In this document: positions 62,766-64,000 of the stretch, one piece after another
Layout: every line of letters starts with the position of its first letter
How positions within the stretch are numbered: position 1 is the stretch's first letter
DNA from: Cryobacterium glucosi
GTDB taxonomy: Bacteria > Actinomycetota > Actinomycetes > Actinomycetales > Microbacteriaceae
Reading direction: 5' to 3'
DNA: 64,000 nucleotides
Assembly (NCBI RefSeq): GCF_004402235.1
Contig: NZ_SOFS01000043.1
Coordinates: 1-64,000, forward strand
Notes under the pieces: generated by a model
What the model was told of the DNA's origin: nothing
The model's database searches: none
The model's input: only the letters and a program-made list of their open reading frames with translations
Position numbers and translations under genes: made by a program

Positions 62766-64000
62766 TCAGAGCTGCACGCGGCGGGGCAGGTCGGTGCGAC
62801 GGTAGGTCGTGTCGAGCACGAGGACCTCCGGGGACAGCCACTCCCAGTCGACGTTGTCGTGGTCGGTGTGCAGGACCACGAGGTCGGCGCCGAATGCGTC
62901 CGGGTCGACCGTCGCGGTGAGCTCCCTGCCGTTCCTGAGCCGGACGGACCCGAAGAACGGGTCGTGGAACCCGACGTCCGCGCCCTGGTCGGCCAGCATG
63001 CTGAGGATATCCAGCGCAGGCGACTCACGGAGGTCGGCGACGTTGGGCTTGTAGGAGACTCCGACAACGAGCACGCGTGCGCCGCGGAGAGGCTTGCCCT
63101 GGTCGGCGAGGGTTTCGCGCACCCGCTCGAGGACCCGGCGCGGGCGGCCGGCGATCTCGCTCATCGCGTGTTCGATGACCGGCGCGTCGACGTGAGCCTT
63201 GCGGAGCTGCCAGAGCAGGTAGTGCGGGTCGCACGGGATGCAGTGCCCGCCGACGCCGGCGCCGGGGAAGAAGGGCATGAAACCGTAGGGCTTGGTCGCT
63301 GCGGCGTTGATGACCTCGATGACCGACAGCCCGAGGGCGAGGCACGCCTCGGCGAATTCGTTCGCGAGGGCGATGTTCACCGCCCGGAAGGTGTTCTCGA
63401 GGAGCTTGCTCATCTCGGCGACCTCGAGGGAGCTGACACCGTGGATGTTGCGGGCATAGCGGCCGAGGAGGGCGGCTCCTGCGGCCTGGCAGGCCGGGGT
63501 CGCGCCGCCGACCACCCGCGGCACGTCCTCGTGGGCGTAGCGGTCGTTGCCGGGGTCGATGCGTTCCGGGCTGAAGGACACGAAGATGTCCTTGCCTGCG
63601 GTCAGGCCGCGAACGAGCAGCGGGGTGACGAGGAGGTCCCTGGTGCAGCCGGGGTACGTCGTGGAAGTGAGCATCAGGAGCTGGCCGGGAACGGCGGCGT
63701 CGACGACCATCGTGCACGCGCTCGCGAGGATCTCGAGGTCGGGCGTGAGGTGTTCGTCGATCGGCGTGGGGACGCAGATGATGACCGCTGCCGCGTCGCC
63801 GAGGAGGTAGGTGTCACCCGTGATCTGGAAGTCGTCGCCCGACATCGCCGTCTCGAGGCGCTCCCGGTCTGACTCGAGGAGGTCGGCTTCACCGCTGCGG
63901 ATCACGGCGAGCCGGCGTTCGCTCACGTCGACGCCGAGTACGCGGAGACCTGCGGCGTGCAGGGACAGCGCCGTCGGCAGCCCGACGTATCCGAGGCCCA
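62766..64000 (-). CDS. UDP-glucose/UDP-ManNAc-type 6-dehydrogenase (5' truncated)
   Basis: The frame is open to the right window edge, and the first visible residues are GLGYVGLPTALSLHAAG, the NAD-binding helix. The start is outside. Catalytic Cys is in GVGGHCIPCDPHYL, and VPTPIDE, STTYPGCT and SFSPERIDPGN are typical of the WecC/WbpA-like group. The C-terminal domain (VGVSYKPNVADLRESPALDI) is present. It oxidises a UDP-sugar to a UDP-uronic acid for an exopolysaccharide or cell wall glycan. The precise sugar is not decided. Confidence 0.9.
   Translation of the reverse strand, partial: GLGYVGLPTALSLHAAGLRVLGVDVSERRLAVIRSGEADLLESDRERLETAMSGDDFQITGDTYLLGDAAAVIICVPTPIDEHLTPDLEILASACTMVVDAAVPGQLLMLTSTTYPGCTRDLLVTPLLVRGLTAGKDIFVSFSPERIDPGNDRYAHEDVPRVVGGATPACQAAGAALLGRYARNIHGVSSLEVAEMSKLLENTFRAVNIALANEFAEACLALGLSVIEVINAAATKPYGFMPFFPGAGVGGHCIPCDPHYLLWQLRKAHVDAPVIEHAMSEIAGRPRRVLERVRETLADQGKPLRGARVLVVGVSYKPNVADLRESPALDILSMLADQGADVGFHDPFFGSVRLRNGRELTATVDPDAFGADLVVLHTDHDNVDWEWLSPEVLVLDTTYRRTDLPRRVQL

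Overview
The window is a high-GC actinobacterial chromosome segment. It most resembles the family Microbacteriaceae (relatives of Leifsonia and Cryobacterium). The reasons are the very GC-rich third codon positions, frequent GTG starts with ATGA/GTGA overlaps, a DUF222-HNH gene, the mismatch endonuclease NucS, a complete coproporphyrin-dependent heme pathway and many apparently leaderless genes. No rRNA, tRNA, CRISPR array, transposase or prophage was recognised. The family assignment is an inference from gene content, not from a marker gene.

Layout. Positions 1-9 kb hold an assortment: a 5'-truncated DUF222/HNH protein, a GNAT-AAA+ fusion, a Met/Cys-rich copper-storage-like protein, two tandem microproteins, a large GGDEF-EAL protein, a double-hotdog thioesterase and a GlcG/HbpS-like protein. 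Positions 9-15.6 kb look like an amine-catabolism locus. It has an IclR regulator, two APC permeases reading away from a shared 274-bp region, a topaquinone copper amine oxidase with histidine-rich ends, and a small membrane protein. Positions 15.6-22.7 kb hold a universal stress protein, a YkcC/YkcB-like glycosyltransferase pair, a HAD phosphatase, NucS and a YbjJ-like MFS transporter.

The most distinctive region is 22.8-33.0 kb. An IclR regulator is followed by a collinear eight-gene set: cytochrome P450, two halves of a PEP-synthase-like phosphotransferase, SDR dehydrogenase, [2Fe-2S] ferredoxin, ferredoxin reductase, HD-domain phosphohydrolase and aldehyde dehydrogenase. This set matches the phosphorylation-initiated 4-cresol (Cre) pathway of Corynebacterium glutamicum. 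The inferred route is phosphorylation of an alkylphenol, P450 oxidation of the alkyl side chain on the phosphorylated substrate, dephosphorylation, and dehydrogenation to a hydroxybenzoate-type acid.

Positions 33-46.6 kb hold a MATE exporter, an M13 peptidase, a class A beta-lactamase-like protein without its catalytic Ser/Lys, an NCS1 permease, a YdeI-like protein, two tandem paralogous alpha/beta hydrolases, cstA-ybdD and glyS. Positions 46.7-58.3 kb carry every step from glutamyl-tRNA to heme: hemA facing away from hemE, then cgoX (hemY), three small envelope proteins, chdC (hemQ), cpfC (hemH), hemC, hemD, hemB and hemL. The right end (58.4-64 kb) has a PH-like protein, a secreted lipid- or wall-facing protein and a sugar-nucleotide/polysaccharide cluster: a GlmS paralogue, a UDP-sugar epimerase and a nucleotide-sugar dehydrogenase cut by the window edge.

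Other observations that the gene list does not explain are: two copies of a long inverted repeat whose arms differ by compensated base changes; six genes with a TANNNT hexamer exactly six bases before the start codon and no Shine-Dalgarno; three related half-sites upstream of the P450; and a strong hairpin in the leader of the amine-oxidase operon.
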